A stretch of DNA of 5,917 bases from Deltaproteobacteria bacterium (GTDB lineage Bacteria > Myxococcota_A > Polyangia > HGW-17 > SLPX01): assembly GCA_011390535.1 (NCBI GenBank), contig JAABSF010000192.1, positions 1-5,917 on the forward strand, written 5' to 3'. The number at the start of each line of letters is the position of its first letter. Within the stretch, counting starts at the first letter, position 1. The notes beneath the pieces are model-generated. The model was not told where the DNA came from. It did not search any database and worked only from the letters and a program-made list of their open reading frames with translations. The translations under genes were made by a program, and so were the position numbers. Below are positions 4,684 through 5,917 of this stretch, one piece after another.

Positions 4684-5916
4684 TTATGTATCCATTAAAG
4701 AGGAGATTACTGCAGCGGCGGCGTTCATCTGTTCTTCGGCTCTTTCGATCAAGCCTGAGCCGTCTCCACCTATTGAATAGGGTGCCAATACTTCTGCTGT
4801 TTCAGCCCTCAATACATCATCGGCGGAGATTAGAATTCTGTTCAGATGGCGTAGTCTCTTGAGGAAGTTAAAATGTTTTTTTAACCATCTGAATTTTTCG
4901 GCTTTGGCTTCATCCCTATCCGCCAAAACATCAAAAAGCTCCATATTGACAGTGTTATGCAGCCGCCACAAAACCTTGTGATAGATCAGCACCAACTCAA
5001 TCTCACGCTGTCCGCCGGGATATTCTTTAATATTGATATCCCGTGGTTTTTTTCGATCCGTCACCACGAAGTAGTTTCTTCGATCTTGAAGCTCGCCTTT
5101 CAGCGCGTTTAACAAGTAGTCCCGTCTTTTATCGAAGAGTATCTCTTCTACAATGGTCTTTCGAATGATCTCTTCGAAATGCGCGTTTCCTTCTACCATC
5201 CGCAGCTCGAGAAATTCTGTCATATCAAGGTACAGATTCGGCTTATCGCTCAACAAATGCTCTTTGACAACATCAAGTGGTGCAAAATACTCTTTAAAAT
5301 GCTCGGCCATTCGATACTGAGGTATGATACCAAGCTTCATAATCTGTTGGTTCATCTTGCCGAGAGTTCGCCGAAACTGTTCCAGCGCTTCATCGGGGAG
5401 CCCCTCGGTAAAAACAACCATGTCGATGTCGTCATCGAAAGCTTCCTCTCTCCCCCGCCCTCCGGTAGTAAAAATCGCCGCCCTGTCGCGTGTTTCGACC
5501 TTACTCTGGAGATCTTTCTCGGTCTCTTTGCGCGCCAGCTTATAGAGGGAGGACAAGAAAACGTCACTGTACTCTGTATACTGCCGGTGAATCTCTTCCA
5601 AAGGAGTCCCTGAAAGTAACAACAACCCGACTCTAAGATATTCAACCCTAAAATAGAGAATCAGAAGCTCTTTTCGCTTCGCGATGGCGTGGGCCTTGGT
5701 AGACTCGGCACGAAGCCCCTGTGCCATATCGGCCAAAAAATCTCCATAGGCTAAACGCTCCAGGCACTCAGGTCGCGCAGCAGAGACCGCCCGCAGGTTC
5801 CGGCTGAAAAAACGGCTGGTATTCAAATACAAATCAACTGCATAACAGACAGCGTCAAATGTCTCTTCTTCGTCTTCATCTTCCATGTGCAGCTCTTCGG
5901 GAGCAGCCGCCAACAA
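4684..5916 (-). CDS. GlnD/GlnE-like nucleotidyltransferase, C-terminal part (5' end beyond window)
   Basis: Partial gene; its stop is TAA (complement of 4684-4686), and the frame is still open at the right edge. The first visible codons are TTG and probably internal; an ATG ten codons further in is a possible but unproven start. Residues are counted from 5916. About 140 residues of helical, partly acidic sequence precede a nucleotidyltransferase core: TTGGRGREEAFDDDIDMVVF, with Gly152-Gly153 and the metal-binding pair Asp163 and Asp165. A helical GlnD-UTase-like region follows, with DMTEFLELRMVEGN (231-244), then IKEYPGGQREIELV (296-309). The latter matches the K-x-GPGG-x-R-(D/E)-(I/L) signature shared by PII uridylyltransferase and glutamine-synthetase adenylyltransferase. 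It ends in FLKRLRHLNRILISADDVL, like the UTase helical bundle. The HD and ACT domains of true GlnD are absent, so it is not a standard GlnD. The target is unknown; a signalling or protein-modifying (NMP-transferring) role is inferred from the family. It converges on the methyltransferase. Confidence 0.8.
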   Translation of the reverse strand: MLAAAPEELHMEDEDEEETFDAVCYAVDLYLNTSRFFSRNLRAVSAARPECLERLAYGDFLADMAQGLRAESTKAHAIAKRKELLILYFRVEYLRVGLLLLSGTPLEEIHRQYTEYSDVFLSSLYKLARKETEKDLQSKVETRDRAAIFTTGGRGREEAFDDDIDMVVFTEGLPDEALEQFRRTLGKMNQQIMKLGIIPQYRMAEHFKEYFAPLDVVKEHLLSDKPNLYLDMTEFLELRMVEGNAHFEEIIRKTIVEEILFDKRRDYLLNALKGELQDRRNYFVVTDRKKPRDINIKEYPGGQREIELVLIYHKVLWRLHNTVNMELFDVLADRDEAKAEKFRWLKKHFNFLKRLRHLNRILISADDVLRAETAEVLAPYSIGGDGSGLIERAEEQMNAAAAVISSLMDT

Positions 5917-5917
5917 T

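Noticed and set aside
5179..5613. 144-residue plus-strand ORF at the right end
   Set aside because: Antisense shadow of the GlnD/GlnE-like gene, whose motifs in this stretch are clear.

Overview
The window has Gram-negative character. Its genes are tightly packed, it encodes surface-sugar functions, and it carries a GlnD/GlnE-like nucleotidyltransferase. A sulfate-reducer-type or other deltaproteobacterial genome would fit, but that is an impression of style and no marker gene proves it. Base composition is uneven. The outer genes are fairly GC-balanced (hand counts: 37 G/C of 60 at 2041-2100, 34 of 60 at 5401-5460). The central methyltransferase is AT-rich (22 of 60 at 3001-3060, 20 of 60 at 3181-3240, 21 of 60 at 4081-4140).

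Layout. Bases 55-2756 hold three plus-strand genes of a surface polysaccharide or glycolipid locus: a NeuD/PglD-type sugar O-/N-acyltransferase, a family 2 glycosyltransferase of the polyprenyl-phosphate sugar type, and, 2 nt after it, a multi-pass UPF0104/flippase-like membrane protein. Bases 2770-4570 hold a 34-codon ORF whose stop overlaps the start of an Eco57I/TaqI-like N6-adenine DNA methyltransferase. That methyltransferase is split by a -1 frame change at a run of nine A. Bases 4571-4683 are a short convergent spacer. From 4684 to the right edge, on the minus strand, lies the C-terminal part of a GlnD/GlnE-like nucleotidyltransferase whose start is outside the window.

How the genes may work together. 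The acyltransferase would modify a nucleotide-sugar or amino sugar. The glycosyltransferase would load a sugar onto a polyprenyl carrier. The flippase-like protein would act at the membrane step. The methyltransferase looks like a later insertion: it is AT-rich, has no restriction endonuclease beside it in the window, and is unrelated in function to either flank.

The most notable features are two. First, the methyltransferase has its two halves in different frames, joined exactly at an A9 tract that would allow -1 slippage or phase variation. Second, short tandem repeats of three different unit lengths (about 11, 15 and 9 bp) sit at gene boundaries; two of them are translated at opposite ends of the same membrane protein.
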